From Bacillota bacterium (GTDB lineage Bacteria > Bacillota > Clostridia > Lachnospirales > Lachnospiraceae), in assembly GCA_023391695.1 (NCBI GenBank), contig JAEWAK010000012.1:124001-188000 (forward strand): a stretch of DNA of 64,000 bases, written 5' to 3'. Below, piece after piece: positions 1-8,724 of this stretch; within the stretch, counting starts at the first letter, position 1; each line of letters opens with the position of its first letter. A program made the position numbers and the translations under genes. Below the pieces are notes generated by a model. That model saw only the letters and a program-made list of their open reading frames with translations, was not told the DNA's origin and made no database searches.

Positions 1-78
1 ATCATAAGGTATTACAGTATTTAAATTAATATTAACCTTTTATTCTAATTATTAAACCAAATCATTTTTATTATTTAC

Positions 79-696
79 TTATTCTATCATGTTTTCCTCA
101 AGAGATTCCAACGAAAAAGAATCTCCCATTTCCTTTTTTACTTCTTCCAGATCTTTTTTAATAACAGGGTCTACCGGATCTATTTTATTATTATCAATTG
201 CAATGATTCCCTGTTCTCCACCATTTATAAAGAATGTGTCTTTTTCCCCATCTGTCTGTTTGCCAAGAAAAAGTAAATATTCTTTATCCGGGCTTAAAAC
301 ATTATCTTCGCCTATTGTACCCAACTGGTAAATACGGATTTGATCAAATGAATCTCCCTTTAGTGTTTTTGAAACTTCTACTCTACTTTGAACGGACATG
401 TCACTATATTGTATTTGTTCAGTAACCGTAGCCCGTACTATTAGTACGGCGATATCTTTCATATCCTCTAAAGAATCTGAATAATCCTGGTAATCTGCTT
501 CTATCTCTCCGCTAAAATCTTTGCCAATATTTTTCAACTCTTCTGATGATATCGTTTCTATGTCTGAGTAAGCTACATTATCATTTTTTATTTCAGCTTC
601 ACTTTCTGTCTTATTAAAAATAGCATTGTAACTAAGTACTGAAATTATGGATAAAATTATTAGTCCTGTAGCAAAGGTAAATTTTGTTTTTTTCAT
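79..696 (-). CDS. Membrane-anchored protein of unknown function
   Basis: This encodes 205 aa that I do not recognise as a named family. A short basic N-terminus (MKKTK) is followed by a hydrophobic segment at about residues 6-25, consistent with a signal anchor or uncleaved signal peptide. The rest is acidic and probably extracytoplasmic. The middle (LIVRATVTEQIQYS, then VEVSKTLKGD) and the following Asp/Glu-rich part, including a DKEYLLFLGKQ segment, resemble small secreted proteins of unknown role in Firmicutes. The ATG at 696 was chosen because AAGGAG lies 8 nt upstream; an in-frame GTG at 705 overlaps that ribosome binding site. It is transcribed away from degV and has no operon partner in the window. 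Confidence 0.7.
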   Translation of the reverse strand: MKKTKFTFATGLIILSIISVLSYNAIFNKTESEAEIKNDNVAYSDIETISSEELKNIGKDFSGEIEADYQDYSDSLEDMKDIAVLIVRATVTEQIQYSDMSVQSRVEVSKTLKGDSFDQIRIYQLGTIGEDNVLSPDKEYLLFLGKQTDGEKDTFFINGGEQGIIAIDNNKIDPVDPVIKKDLEEVKKEMGDSFSLESLEENMIE

Positions 697-858
697 ATAT
701 AACACTCCTTTTTATATCACCAAATCATTAACTATTAATTTATGTAGCCACAAATATTTGTTACAATTATGTCAAATTTTTACCAAAATTAAAATAAGCA
801 AAAAGATACTTTTTATAGTATTTATCCAATATCTTATCGATACCGGCCTATTTTCCGC

Positions 859-887
859 TGTACATTTCCCGGAAGATTCGATATAAT
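859..887 (+). promoter_or_regulatory. Sigma-A-like promoter of degV
   Basis: A TGTACA -35 box (859-864) and a perfect TATAAT -10 box (882-887) are separated by 17 nt. They lie about 34 nt before the degV start. The -35 box matches the consensus at 4 of 6 positions. Confidence 0.55.
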
Positions 888-920
888 AATTACTAGAAAA
901 TACAATACAAGGAGAGAAAT

Positions 921-1808
921 ATGCGCGATTATCATATATTCAGCGACTCATCCTGCGATACGCCGGAAGAATTGCTAGGCATATATAATATAACCCTAAT
1001 ACCCTATTATGTTACCTTTGACCAGGAAAATTACTATAAAGAAAACATAGAAATTACGAATCAGAAATTTTACGATATACTTATGAATGAGAAGGTATAT
1101 CCGAAAACTTCTCTTCCTTCCGTTCAGGATTATATGAATCACTTTGAACCTGTAATCCTGGAAAATAAAGATATATTATGCCTCTGCCTGACTCAGAAAT
1201 TCAGCGGTTCTTACCAGTCGGCAGTTAATGCAAAGCTGATTCTGGAAGAGAAATATCCGGATGCCAGGATACAAATCATAGATTCCATCCAGGCAACGGC
1301 CGGGCAGGGAATTCTTCTGATGCAGGCTGCATATATGAAAAAAGCAGGTTATTCCCTGGAAGAGACCGTAGAACGAATTAATGAGATCAAACCCACTGCC
1401 AGAATCATGTTTACGGTAGATACTCTTGAGTATCTGGCCAAAGGAGGGCGTATCGGCAAAGTAGCTTCCCTTGCCGGAACCATGTTGAATTTAAAGCCCA
1501 TGATCCAGTTAAAAGATGCCGAATTAATACCCTATTCCAACGTACGGGGCCGTAAAAAAGCACTTTTGAAGACTCTGGACATGACTGCGGAATATTTTAA
1601 TGAAACCGGTGAAAAATACGAAGATTATGATTTCTGTCTTGCCAATGCCACTACGCTGGAGGATACCGGTTTCGTACAATCACAGCTGGAAGAATTAATC
1701 GGGCGCGAATTATCCTATCCGGTTTTCCAGATCGGTGTGACAATCGGTACCAATACCGGACCGGGAGCCGTAGGAATCTGTTTTATCAGAAAATATGATG
1801 CAAAATAA
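921..1808 (+). CDS. degV: DegV family fatty-acid-binding protein
   Basis: This 295-aa protein has the full DegV layout. The N-terminal strand and loop are IFSDSSCDTPEE, the TSLPS segment lies near residue 61, the conserved SGSYQSA motif near 95-101 holds the lipid carboxylate, and a GGRIGK motif follows near 176. DegV proteins (FakB in staphylococci) bind a single fatty acid in the cytosol and present it to a FakA-type kinase; no fakA is visible here, so its partner must lie elsewhere. AAGGAG sits 7 nt before the ATG. A LUD-domain gene follows on the same strand after about 55 nt and may share its transcript. Confidence 0.9.
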   Translation: MRDYHIFSDSSCDTPEELLGIYNITLIPYYVTFDQENYYKENIEITNQKFYDILMNEKVYPKTSLPSVQDYMNHFEPVILENKDILCLCLTQKFSGSYQSAVNAKLILEEKYPDARIQIIDSIQATAGQGILLMQAAYMKKAGYSLEETVERINEIKPTARIMFTVDTLEYLAKGGRIGKVASLAGTMLNLKPMIQLKDAELIPYSNVRGRKKALLKTLDMTAEYFNETGEKYEDYDFCLANATTLEDTGFVQSQLEELIGRELSYPVFQIGVTIGTNTGPGAVGICFIRKYDAK

Positions 1809-1862
1809 AGGTCTCATTCTTTTTAAGTATTCTTAAATCCGGAATAATTAAGGAGGGGTAGT

Positions 1863-2498
1863 ATGTCACCAAAGAAGTTATATTATGAAAATTTAGCCGA
1901 CAGTTTAATAGAAAAATTCAATTTAAGGGGAATTGAAGGATATTACTGCGATAATACCGAGGATGCCCTGGTCATGGCGAAAAGGTTTCTGACTCCGGGC
2001 TGTTCCATCTCCTGGGGCGGATCCGAGACCCTGGGTGAAATCGGATTAATTCCGGAACTGAAAGCTTCCGATTATATTTTATATGACCGGTTGTCGGCCA
2101 AAACTCCGGAAGAAAAGGCTGCAATGTACGGCAGAATTGTTATGGCAGATTATTTTTTCATGAGCTCCAATGCCATCACCCTGGACGGACAGCTGGTCAA
2201 TATTGATGCGGGCGGAAACCGTGTGGCGTGTCTGATTACAGGTCCTAAAAATGTGATAATCATTGCAGGCATGAATAAAATAGTAACGGATGTCAACACT
2301 GGAATTGAACGGGTACGCAATATGGCCGCACCGCCTAATGTCACCCGGCTTGGTTTACAGACACCCTGTGCGGAACTTGGCAGGTGTGCCAATTGTTTAT
2401 CGGAGGATTGTATCTGCTGTGAAATCGTAATAACCAGAAAGTCTAAAATACCGGGACGAATCAAAGTGATCCTGGTCGGCGAAGAACTTGGATATTAA
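1863..2498 (+). CDS. LUD-domain protein (LutC/YkgG-like, DUF162)
   Basis: This 211-aa protein matches the lactate-utilisation LUD domain. Visible features are the Gly-rich WGGSETLGEIG segment near residue 50, a central VNIDAGGNRVA stretch and a C-terminal Cys-rich segment (CAELGRCANC, then CICC). The family includes LutC of the LutABC lactate oxidation system, but clostridial stand-alone members like this lack LutA and LutB neighbours, so lactate oxidation cannot be assumed. The Cys cluster could bind a metal or Fe-S centre; that is inference. An AGGAGG site precedes the start. It is followed by a 51-aa membrane peptide gene on the same strand. Confidence 0.8.
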   Translation: MSPKKLYYENLADSLIEKFNLRGIEGYYCDNTEDALVMAKRFLTPGCSISWGGSETLGEIGLIPELKASDYILYDRLSAKTPEEKAAMYGRIVMADYFFMSSNAITLDGQLVNIDAGGNRVACLITGPKNVIIIAGMNKIVTDVNTGIERVRNMAAPPNVTRLGLQTPCAELGRCANCLSEDCICCEIVITRKSKIPGRIKVILVGEELGY

Positions 2499-2539
2499 AT
2501 AGGAATAGTAAACCCTGAAATGATAAGGAGGTAAGCTAT

Positions 2540-2695
2540 ATGAGTAAAAATAAGACACTTGAATCATCCGAAATCGGTTCATCCGTCAATGTTGATGTTA
2601 CGAAAATTGTTAAATATGTCTGCGTAGCGGGAGTACTTATCGTTGCTATTATTTTTACATCTAAGTGTATAAGCAATATACTAAATAGAAATTAA
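2540..2695 (+). CDS. 51-aa single-pass membrane peptide
   Basis: This small ORF has a near-perfect AAGGAGG site 7 nt before its ATG. The peptide has a polar N-terminal half (MSKNKTLESSEIGSSVNVD) and one hydrophobic helix at about residues 24-43 (YVCVAGVLIVAIIF), ending with a short basic tail. It lies about 40 nt after the LUD gene and is followed within 20 nt by a rho-independent terminator, so it is the last gene of that unit. I do not recognise the family and infer no function beyond membrane insertion. The strong ribosome binding site and the position before the terminator are the reasons for calling it real. Confidence 0.6.
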   Translation: MSKNKTLESSEIGSSVNVDVTKIVKYVCVAGVLIVAIIFTSKCISNILNRN

Positions 2696-2708
2696 TTGAT
2701 TTCTTAAT

Positions 2709-2778
2709 CCAAAAGCCAGCCACAGAAATAATATTTTAATATCTTATTACTTCCTGACTGGCCTTTTTTATTTTTTTA
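2709..2778 (+). terminator. Rho-independent terminator after the DegV/LUD unit
   Basis: An AAAAGCCAG arm pairs with CTGGCCTTTT, with one bulge, across an AT-rich loop, and T-runs follow. It separates two convergent genes. The long loop makes the stem less compact than usual. Confidence 0.55.
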
Positions 2779-2814
2779 GAACACCGCAGTGACCGGGCAG
2801 CATCATACCGGAAT

Positions 2815-4731
2815 TTATTTCATTACACGAATTGTATGATATCCTTCATGTACTGCAGTCAGGATTTTTCTTGGAGCTTTTGCATCTCCGACAACTGTTA
2901 AATCGCCCACTATATCTTCTAGTTCACTTTCTAATTGATTATTGGGACGATAACCGGCAGCTATGATTACGGTATCACAATCAATTGATAATTCCTGTCC
3001 GTCTTTTGTATAGATAACACCGTCCGGAGTTATTTTAGTTACTTGGGCACCGCCTACAACACCGATATTTCTTTCATTGATCATAGTTCTTAATGCCTGA
3101 TCATTATTTAAACAATGGTCTGCTATTGCTAAAATATCATTAAGCATTTCGACAATTGTTACTTCTTCCGCTGTTTCTTTCATATAAGCAGCCGTTTCAC
3201 AGCCGACCAAACCTCCGCCGATAACTACTACTTTCTTTCCCGGTTTTTTAAGCCCCAATAAGTAATCACCGGATGGGGCTGCGTTTTCTATTCCCTCAAC
3301 AGGAGGCATAAAAGGAGTTGAACCTGCTGCCAGTACCACTTTATCATATCCGCCTGCTGATACCGCTTCTACGGTAGCCTCTTTATGCAGTTTAACATCA
3401 ATGCCAAGTTTTAAAACCTGCCGTTCCATATAAGTAATTAATTTAAGCACATCGTGCTTAAAGGTAGGAAGACCTGCTGCCCATAAGTTTCCGCCTAAAC
3501 AGGATGATTTCTCCCACAATTCCACGTTAAAGCCACGTTTGGCTGCTGTGATTGCCGCAGACATTCCTCCCGGGCCGCCGCCAATTACCAACACGGATTT
3601 CTTTATGCCATCTGCTTCGGGAAGAAGATAATCATCTTCTGCATAACATAATGGATTAACAGCGCAGTAGTAATGTTTACCGGAAAATCCTGCCAGCAGG
3701 CACTCATTGCATCCAATACAAGGAACAATATCCATAGTATTTCCGGCTTTTACTTTATCTGCCCAATATGGATCTGCCAGCATCTGATGTCCCAATACGA
3801 TATAATCGGTCTTACCTTCCGTTACTGCTCTTTCCGCTTTTTCAGGATCAAACATTTTACCCTGACCGAGCACAGGAACGGAAACAATTTTCTTAACCGC
3901 TTCTACTACATCCATTTGATGTTCTTCTTTTTCATATACCGTAGATATTGCTTTATGCCAGGCTTCATAACAGCCAACATCAACATGAAGCGCATCTACG
4001 TTTGCCTCTTCCAGTATTTTAGCCATCTTAAGGCCTTCTTCCAATTCACGGCCTCCCTCTACACGGTGGACCGGAGTAAATTTAACAAGGATAGGAAATT
4101 GGGGACCGACATTCTTGCGAATAGCAGCTATACATTCCAAAGTGAATCTCATACGGTTTCTTAATTCTCCGCCATATTCATCAGTACGGGTATTCCATTG
4201 TTTCGAATGAAACTGATCCAAAAGATAACCGCCGTAAGCATGTAATTCTACTGCATCGGCTCCGGCCAGTTTAGCGAGGCTGGCAGAGTAGCCCAATTTT
4301 TCAACAATATCCTGTATCTCTTCTTTTAAAAACGGTTTACATTTCAATTCAGGAAACCAAAAAGCTGGACATTCACTTGCCGAATACGGCGGTGTAAATG
4401 GGTCTGTAAATTGTTGGCGTCCAAGTCCCGGCGAAATCTGTACACAGACTTTGGCACCATGATGATGGCAGCGTTCAATTAACATATTCAGCCGTTCCAC
4501 ATGATGAAAATTACTGAGTTCCGTGCAAGGACGGGCTTCATATTTTGTTGTAACAACATTTGCCCCGGTAATAATAAGACCCGTACCGCCCTTCGCCCGT
4601 TCTTCAAAGTAGCGGATACCTTCCGCACAATAAGAACCGTCAGATTCACCTGTTGTTCCCATAGGTCCCATAACAATACGGTTTTTAAGTTTCATGATTC
4701 CGATTTGGTTTTTTTCAAATAGCTTTGACAT
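2815..4731 (-). CDS. FMN/FAD/4Fe-4S NADH:flavin oxidoreductase (2,4-dienoyl-CoA reductase / BaiCD-like)
   Basis: This 638-aa protein is a three-domain old-yellow-enzyme reductase. An FMN TIM barrel covers residues 1-330. A 4Fe-4S motif (CIGCNECLLAG, then a fourth Cys in YYCAVNP) lies near 335-355. An FAD site with VIGGGPGGMSAA lies near 380 and an NADH site with VVVIGGGLVGCETA near 500. The family includes FadH, enoate reductases and BaiCD/BaiH, which reduce activated C=C bonds in unsaturated acids, enones or steroids. The substrate cannot be read from sequence. A TetR gene is divergent, and its two operator palindromes lie at the reductase promoter, so induction by the substrate is likely. 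The AGGAGG site fits the ATG at 4731. Confidence 0.88.
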   Translation of the reverse strand: MSKLFEKNQIGIMKLKNRIVMGPMGTTGESDGSYCAEGIRYFEERAKGGTGLIITGANVVTTKYEARPCTELSNFHHVERLNMLIERCHHHGAKVCVQISPGLGRQQFTDPFTPPYSASECPAFWFPELKCKPFLKEEIQDIVEKLGYSASLAKLAGADAVELHAYGGYLLDQFHSKQWNTRTDEYGGELRNRMRFTLECIAAIRKNVGPQFPILVKFTPVHRVEGGRELEEGLKMAKILEEANVDALHVDVGCYEAWHKAISTVYEKEEHQMDVVEAVKKIVSVPVLGQGKMFDPEKAERAVTEGKTDYIVLGHQMLADPYWADKVKAGNTMDIVPCIGCNECLLAGFSGKHYYCAVNPLCYAEDDYLLPEADGIKKSVLVIGGGPGGMSAAITAAKRGFNVELWEKSSCLGGNLWAAGLPTFKHDVLKLITYMERQVLKLGIDVKLHKEATVEAVSAGGYDKVVLAAGSTPFMPPVEGIENAAPSGDYLLGLKKPGKKVVVIGGGLVGCETAAYMKETAEEVTIVEMLNDILAIADHCLNNDQALRTMINERNIGVVGGAQVTKITPDGVIYTKDGQELSIDCDTVIIAAGYRPNNQLESELEDIVGDLTVVGDAKAPRKILTAVHEGYHTIRVMK

Positions 4732-4825
4732 GATATCCTCCTTTTTTGTTTTTGCTTATCTTCATGTTTTGGTGCACTCTCCGGTTAGTAAATATAAAAC
4801 CCGCAGGCATATTTCTATTATGTTG

Positions 4826-4841
4826 TATTACCTAAGTAATA
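4826..4841. promoter_or_regulatory. Palindromic operator 1 (TetR site)
   Basis: TATTAC and GTAATA form a perfect inverted repeat around a CTAA spacer. It shares its core with the second palindrome 22 bp away (centre to centre), about two helical turns, which suits two TetR dimers on one DNA face. Confidence 0.65.
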
Positions 4842-4846
4842 TATTT

Positions 4847-4864
4847 ATATTACCGCAGTAATAT
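4847..4864. promoter_or_regulatory. Palindromic operator 2 (TetR site)
   Basis: ATATTAC and GTAATAT form a perfect 7-bp inverted repeat around CGCA. It touches the -10 box of the minus-strand reductase promoter, so a bound regulator would block RNA polymerase. Confidence 0.7.
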
Positions 4865-4891
4865 AATATCACTTTGTTATTTATTTGTCAA
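4863..4891 (-). promoter_or_regulatory. Sigma-A-like promoter of the flavin reductase
   Basis: On the minus strand a perfect TTGACA (4891-4886) and TATTAT (4868-4863) are spaced by 17 nt. The transcript would start within the operator region and carry a leader of about 120 nt. Confidence 0.65.
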
Positions 4892-4970
4892 TGTAGATTT
4901 TAAGTATTCCTTATGCTATGATGTATCTATGATTACATTTATAAAATGGAAATGTAACTGGAGGAAAACA

Positions 4971-5549
4971 ATGTCAGATATAACAACAAAAGAATTAATT
5001 ATTGAAACAGCCAATCAGTTATTTTTAGAAAAAGGATATCAAAATGTGACTGTTGTGGATATTTGTGAAGCCTGTAAGATTTCAAAAACAACTTTTTATT
5101 ATCATCTGAAATCAAAAGAGGATATAATACTGCATTTTTATGATTCAGTGACACATAATATCAGCCAGTATCTAATGACAATTTTAATTAAGGACAACTA
5201 TTGGGATCAGCTTTTGATTTGTTTTGAATCCCTTGTAAAAGAGGCCAGTAAATTTGGTACCGATTTTTTAAGCCAAATGATGATCAGTAATCTGAAAGAA
5301 GATTATGGAAGTTATGATCTTAGAAATGAGTTAACGGACATAGCCGTAATAATCATAAAAAAAGGACAGGCCTCCGGCCAAATCCGAAATAAAAATGATG
5401 CATTAAAATTATATAAAGCATCTGCCTATGCATTCTTAGGACATGAGGTTACCTGGTGCATTAAAAAAGGAAAATTCGACTGGTCAAATGAATTCCGCAC
5501 AGCCTTGGAGAATATCTATGATGTTATACCGGAATTACGAAAACAATAA
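4971..5549 (+). CDS. TetR/AcrR family transcriptional regulator
   Basis: This 192-aa protein has the TetR N-terminal DNA-binding fold: ELIIETANQLFLEKGYQNVTV, then a helix-turn-helix ending in SKTTFYYHLKSKEDI (about residues 28-48). The C-terminal ligand domain is divergent, as usual. The ATG at 4971 follows GGAGG by 6 nt; an upstream in-frame ATG at 4929 lacks a ribosome binding site and would add 14 unconserved residues. It is divergent from the flavin reductase with two shared-core palindromes in the gap. The likely role is repression of the reductase, and possibly itself, released by an unknown small molecule. Confidence 0.87.
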   Translation: MSDITTKELIIETANQLFLEKGYQNVTVVDICEACKISKTTFYYHLKSKEDIILHFYDSVTHNISQYLMTILIKDNYWDQLLICFESLVKEASKFGTDFLSQMMISNLKEDYGSYDLRNELTDIAVIIIKKGQASGQIRNKNDALKLYKASAYAFLGHEVTWCIKKGKFDWSNEFRTALENIYDVIPELRKQ

Positions 5550-5565
5550 TACCGGGTAATCCACT

Positions 5566-5675
5566 AAAAATGAGAACTGCTGCAAAATAGTCTATTACAA
5601 TTGCCGCAGGATTCGGTTTATCTTAATGCCTTTAACCGGATTTATTCCGTCCATATTGCAGCAGCCTCTCATTTT
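5566..5675. repeat. Long imperfect hairpin between convergent tetR and glyA
   Basis: An arm at 5566-5585 (AAAATGAGAACTGCTGCAA) pairs with 5656-5675 across a 70-nt interior. The interior holds a second weaker stem (ATTCGGTTTA with TTAACCGGAT), giving a branched fold. It may act as the terminator for glyA on the minus strand, where the outer arm ends in TTTTT, or it may be a small mobile palindrome. Confidence 0.45.
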
Positions 5676-5711
5676 AATCATAACTTAAAGAAATCTATAA
5701 GATTGAGTAAA

Positions 5712-6950
5712 TTAATATAATGGATATTTATTGGTTAAAGTTTTAACTAAATCCATTGCTTTCACTTTGTTTGTATTAACATCGTCAATCAACATGGCAA
5801 TGGCCTCTGCTATTACGTCCATATCAGCCGTATCCATGCCTCTGGTGGTAACTGCGGGAGTTCCTAACCGGATACCGCTGGTTACAAAAGGGGAAGCAGG
5901 ATCATTCGGAACCGTATTCTTGTTGCAGGTTATCTTGGCCGCATCCAAAAGCTTCTCCGTCTCCTTACCGGTTACCCCTTTATTCTGGAGATCCACTAAC
6001 ATTAAGTGGTTATCGGTTCCGCCGGATACAATATTAAAACCTCGTTTAATCAGGCCGCTGCAAAGAGCCTGTGCGTTGTCCACCACCTTGCCGGCATACT
6101 TCTTAAATTCCGGATCCAGAGCTTCCTTAAAGCAAACTGCTTTTGCCGCAATCACGTGCATTAACGGTCCTCCCTGAATTCCCGGGAAGATTGCCTTATT
6201 CAGTTTATATTCTTCCGCAAATTCCGCACTGGATAAAATCATACCGCCTCTTGGACCTCTTAAAGTCTTATGGGTCGTGGTAGTGGTTACATGGGCATAC
6301 GGAATCGGACTCTCATGATATCCGGTTGCCACAAGGCCTGCAATATGAGCCATATCCACCATTAAGAGGGCTCCTGCTTCATCGGCTATTTCCCTGAATT
6401 TCTTAAAATCTATTTTTCTTGCATAAGCACTGGCACCTGCTACGATTAACTTTGGCTTGCATTCCAATGCTATTTTCCTTACTTCGTCATAATCAATGAA
6501 GCCTTCTTCATTTACACCATAAGGTATTATATTGTAATAACTGCCTGACATATTCACCGGGCTTCCGTGGGTCAGATGGCCTCCGTGTGCCAGGTTCATT
6601 CCCATTACGGTCTCCCCGGGCTTTACCAGTGCAAAAAATACTGCCATATTGGCCTGGGCACCGGAATGAGGCTGTACATTGGCATAAGTACATCCAAATA
6701 ACTGTTTTGCCCGCTCTATTGCCAAATTCTCCGCTATATCTACAAATTCACAGCCGCCGTAATATCTTTTTCCCGGATAGCCTTCTGCATATTTATTCGT
6801 CAGAGGACTTCCCATGGCTGCCATTACTGCCTTGCTTACAAAATTTTCAGAAGCAATTAATTCAATATGATCGTTCTGTCTTCCTATTTCTTTCTGCATT
6901 GCTTCCGCTAATTCAGGATCAAATACCTTAATTTCTTCAAATGAATACAT
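5712..6950 (-). CDS. glyA: Serine hydroxymethyltransferase
   Basis: This 412-aa protein covers the usual length of bacterial SHMT. It interconverts serine and glycine with tetrahydrofolate, supplying one-carbon units, and is a cytosolic PLP enzyme. Landmarks are the N-terminal [10 protein letters not shown] motif, the [15 protein letters not shown] segment, DMAHIAG, and the PLP lysine in [15 protein letters not shown] near residue 230. A GGAGG site precedes the ATG. It stands alone between the tetR-side hairpin and the esterase pair, about 180 nt from the latter. No glycine riboswitch is visible in the short upstream gap. Confidence 0.97.
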   Translation of the reverse strand: MYSFEEIKVFDPELAEAMQKEIGRQNDHIELIASENFVSKAVMAAMGSPLTNKYAEGYPGKRYYGGCEFVDIAENLAIERAKQLFGCTYANVQPHSGAQANMAVFFALVKPGETVMGMNLAHGGHLTHGSPVNMSGSYYNIIPYGVNEEGFIDYDEVRKIALECKPKLIVAGASAYARKIDFKKFREIADEAGALLMVDMAHIAGLVATGYHESPIPYAHVTTTTTHKTLRGPRGGMILSSAEFAEEYKLNKAIFPGIQGGPLMHVIAAKAVCFKEALDPEFKKYAGKVVDNAQALCSGLIKRGFNIVSGGTDNHLMLVDLQNKGVTGKETEKLLDAAKITCNKNTVPNDPASPFVTSGIRLGTPAVTTRGMDTADMDVIAEAIAMLIDDVNTNKVKAMDLVKTLTNKYPLY

Positions 6951-7129
6951 TATTTTACCTCCATTGACATATTAACTGTAGTATAACACATAATGTATAA
7001 TAATAAAAGTTATAATCCCAGGAACCACTGATAAGTTACACTAATAAACGGAATGCAGGAATTTAATGATTTTCGGTTTCACTTGATAAATTCAGCTTGG
7101 AGTTTCTTAAAGAAAGCCTTGGTTACGGT

Positions 7130-7933
7130 TTATTTTAAATCCGTTTTCAGCCATTCCAGGTATTTCTGTATCCACTCATCCCAATATTCCCAGGTGTGTG
7201 CACCGGCACCTTCCAGGTAAGTGTAATCATATGAAGTATTTTTAAACCATTCCGCAGTAAGCCTTGCGTTATCAATCAGAAAATCGTCTTTCCCGCAGGT
7301 ATGAAAGATTCTTGGCAAAGTTTTTCCTTCATCCAGGTTTTTACGGGCCAGGTAGAATAAATCGTGTTCCGTATTTTTTAGTTCACTCATATCTTCCACC
7401 CCGAATACGGCCATATTAAGGCTGGGTCTGCCGGGACGGTCATTGAGTTTATGGGAATTACCGGCATCCCGGTAAACAAAGTTACCGGCGGAAAAACAGC
7501 CTATGGCAGAATAGTTTTCCGCTTTCGTGAGGCCGACTTTCATGGCTCCATATCCTCCCATGGACAAACCGCAGATAAAATTATCTTCCCTTTTTCCGGA
7601 GATCGGAAAAAAATCCTGCATGATCTGTGGTAATTCCTCTGCGATATAATCAAAGTAACGGGGACCGTAAACCATATTGGTGTAAAAGCTTAAATTAACC
7701 GCCGGCATTACGACTGCCAGCCCAAGTTCGGATACATATCTTTCTATGGAGGTCCTTCTCTGCCAGATGGTGTGGTCATCAGAAGCCCCATGAAGCAGCC
7801 AGAGTACGGGATATCTCTTCTTTGCACTGCTGCCTTCCATCCCGATTCCCTGAAGCTTCTGGGGAAGAATCACATCAACTTCACAGCATAATCCCAATAC
7901 TTCCGAGAAAAAATTAACATGCATCAATGCCAT
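7130..7933 (-). CDS. Alpha/beta-hydrolase esterase (EstA/tributyrin esterase type), copy 2
   Basis: This 267-aa protein is an esterase-D-like alpha/beta hydrolase. The nucleophile serine lies in GLSMGGYGA near residue 125, the Asp is probably in GKDDFLID near 217 and the His in GAHTWEYW near 248. There is no signal peptide, so it should be cytosolic. The family hydrolyses short-chain acyl or feruloyl-type esters; the physiological substrate is not readable from sequence. It follows a close paralog with 2 nt between the genes, and its ribosome binding site lies inside the end of that gene, so both are co-translated. Similar lengths and shared segments (LLHGASDDHTIWQRRTSIER) point to tandem duplication. 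Confidence 0.85.
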   Translation of the reverse strand: MALMHVNFFSEVLGLCCEVDVILPQKLQGIGMEGSSAKKRYPVLWLLHGASDDHTIWQRRTSIERYVSELGLAVVMPAVNLSFYTNMVYGPRYFDYIAEELPQIMQDFFPISGKREDNFICGLSMGGYGAMKVGLTKAENYSAIGCFSAGNFVYRDAGNSHKLNDRPGRPSLNMAVFGVEDMSELKNTEHDLFYLARKNLDEGKTLPRIFHTCGKDDFLIDNARLTAEWFKNTSYDYTYLEGAGAHTWEYWDEWIQKYLEWLKTDLK

Positions 7934-7935
7934 GA

Positions 7936-8724
7936 CTATTTTACCTCCTTTTCATTTACTTTTAAGGGCAGCCAGTTAAGGATTTTCTGGATATTCCTAT
8001 CCCAATAACTCCATTCATGGCTTCCCGGTTCTTCATGATACGTTAAATCAATCCGGTCCTTAAACCTTTCCCGGAAAGCAGCATTCATAGGATACAGGAA
8101 ATCTTCCGTACCGCAGGTCATATAAAATTTAGGCATGGATTTACCGGAAGTAATTAACTGCTCCATTTGATAGGGAAGATCATTTATACTTCCCACCACT
8201 TCTTCTTTGGTACCGTAAATCAGTTCAAACTGCCTGTCGGAATTGCCGCCATACCAGCTAACCAGGTCAACCATCCCCGAAAGGCTGGCCACAGCCCCAA
8301 ACCGTTCCGGACACATAATCCCCAGTTTCAGTGTGCCAAAACCGCCCATGGACAGTCCGGCTGCAAAAGTATCCTTCCTGTCCGTACTTATCCCTGGGAA
8401 AAATTCATTTACCAGTTCAAAGATCTCTTTACTGAAAAACTGCCAGAAATCATACCCGTACTTCATATCCGCATAAAAACCCAGGTCTGTGGCAGGCATT
8501 ACTACTGCCAGTCCTTTTTCCAGAGCATAGCGCTCGATGGAGGTTCTGCGCTGCCAGATGGTATGATTATCACTTCCACCGTGAAGAAGATAAAGAACGG
8601 GAAACTTCTCTTCTCTTTCAGCACTTCCCTGTCCGATGCCATTTGCTTTCTGGGGTATTACGACATCCATGGAACGCTGCATTCCTAATGTTTTTGAATA
8701 AAAATTTACATGTATAAGTGCCAT
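7936..8724 (-). CDS. Alpha/beta-hydrolase esterase (EstA/tributyrin esterase type), copy 1
   Basis: This 262-aa protein is the first gene of the esterase pair. It has LLHGGSDNHTIWQRRTSIER near residue 47, the nucleophile elbow GLSMGGFGTL near 124, an Asp candidate in GTEDFLYP near 205 and a His in GSHEWSYWD near 238. The two paralogs begin almost identically (MALIHVNFYSKTLG against MALMHVNFFSEVLG). The fold suits short-chain ester or acetyl-xylan/feruloyl-type substrates. The GGAGG before the ATG at 8724 is clear. A 713-nt gap with possible RNA structure lies upstream and may carry its promoter. Confidence 0.85.
   Translation of the reverse strand: MALIHVNFYSKTLGMQRSMDVVIPQKANGIGQGSAEREEKFPVLYLLHGGSDNHTIWQRRTSIERYALEKGLAVVMPATDLGFYADMKYGYDFWQFFSKEIFELVNEFFPGISTDRKDTFAAGLSMGGFGTLKLGIMCPERFGAVASLSGMVDLVSWYGGNSDRQFELIYGTKEEVVGSINDLPYQMEQLITSGKSMPKFYMTCGTEDFLYPMNAAFRERFKDRIDLTYHEEPGSHEWSYWDRNIQKILNWLPLKVNEKEVK

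Noticed and set aside
6951..7129. Glycine riboswitch upstream of glyA
   Set aside because: The gap is only 179 nt and has no recognisable tandem aptamer core.
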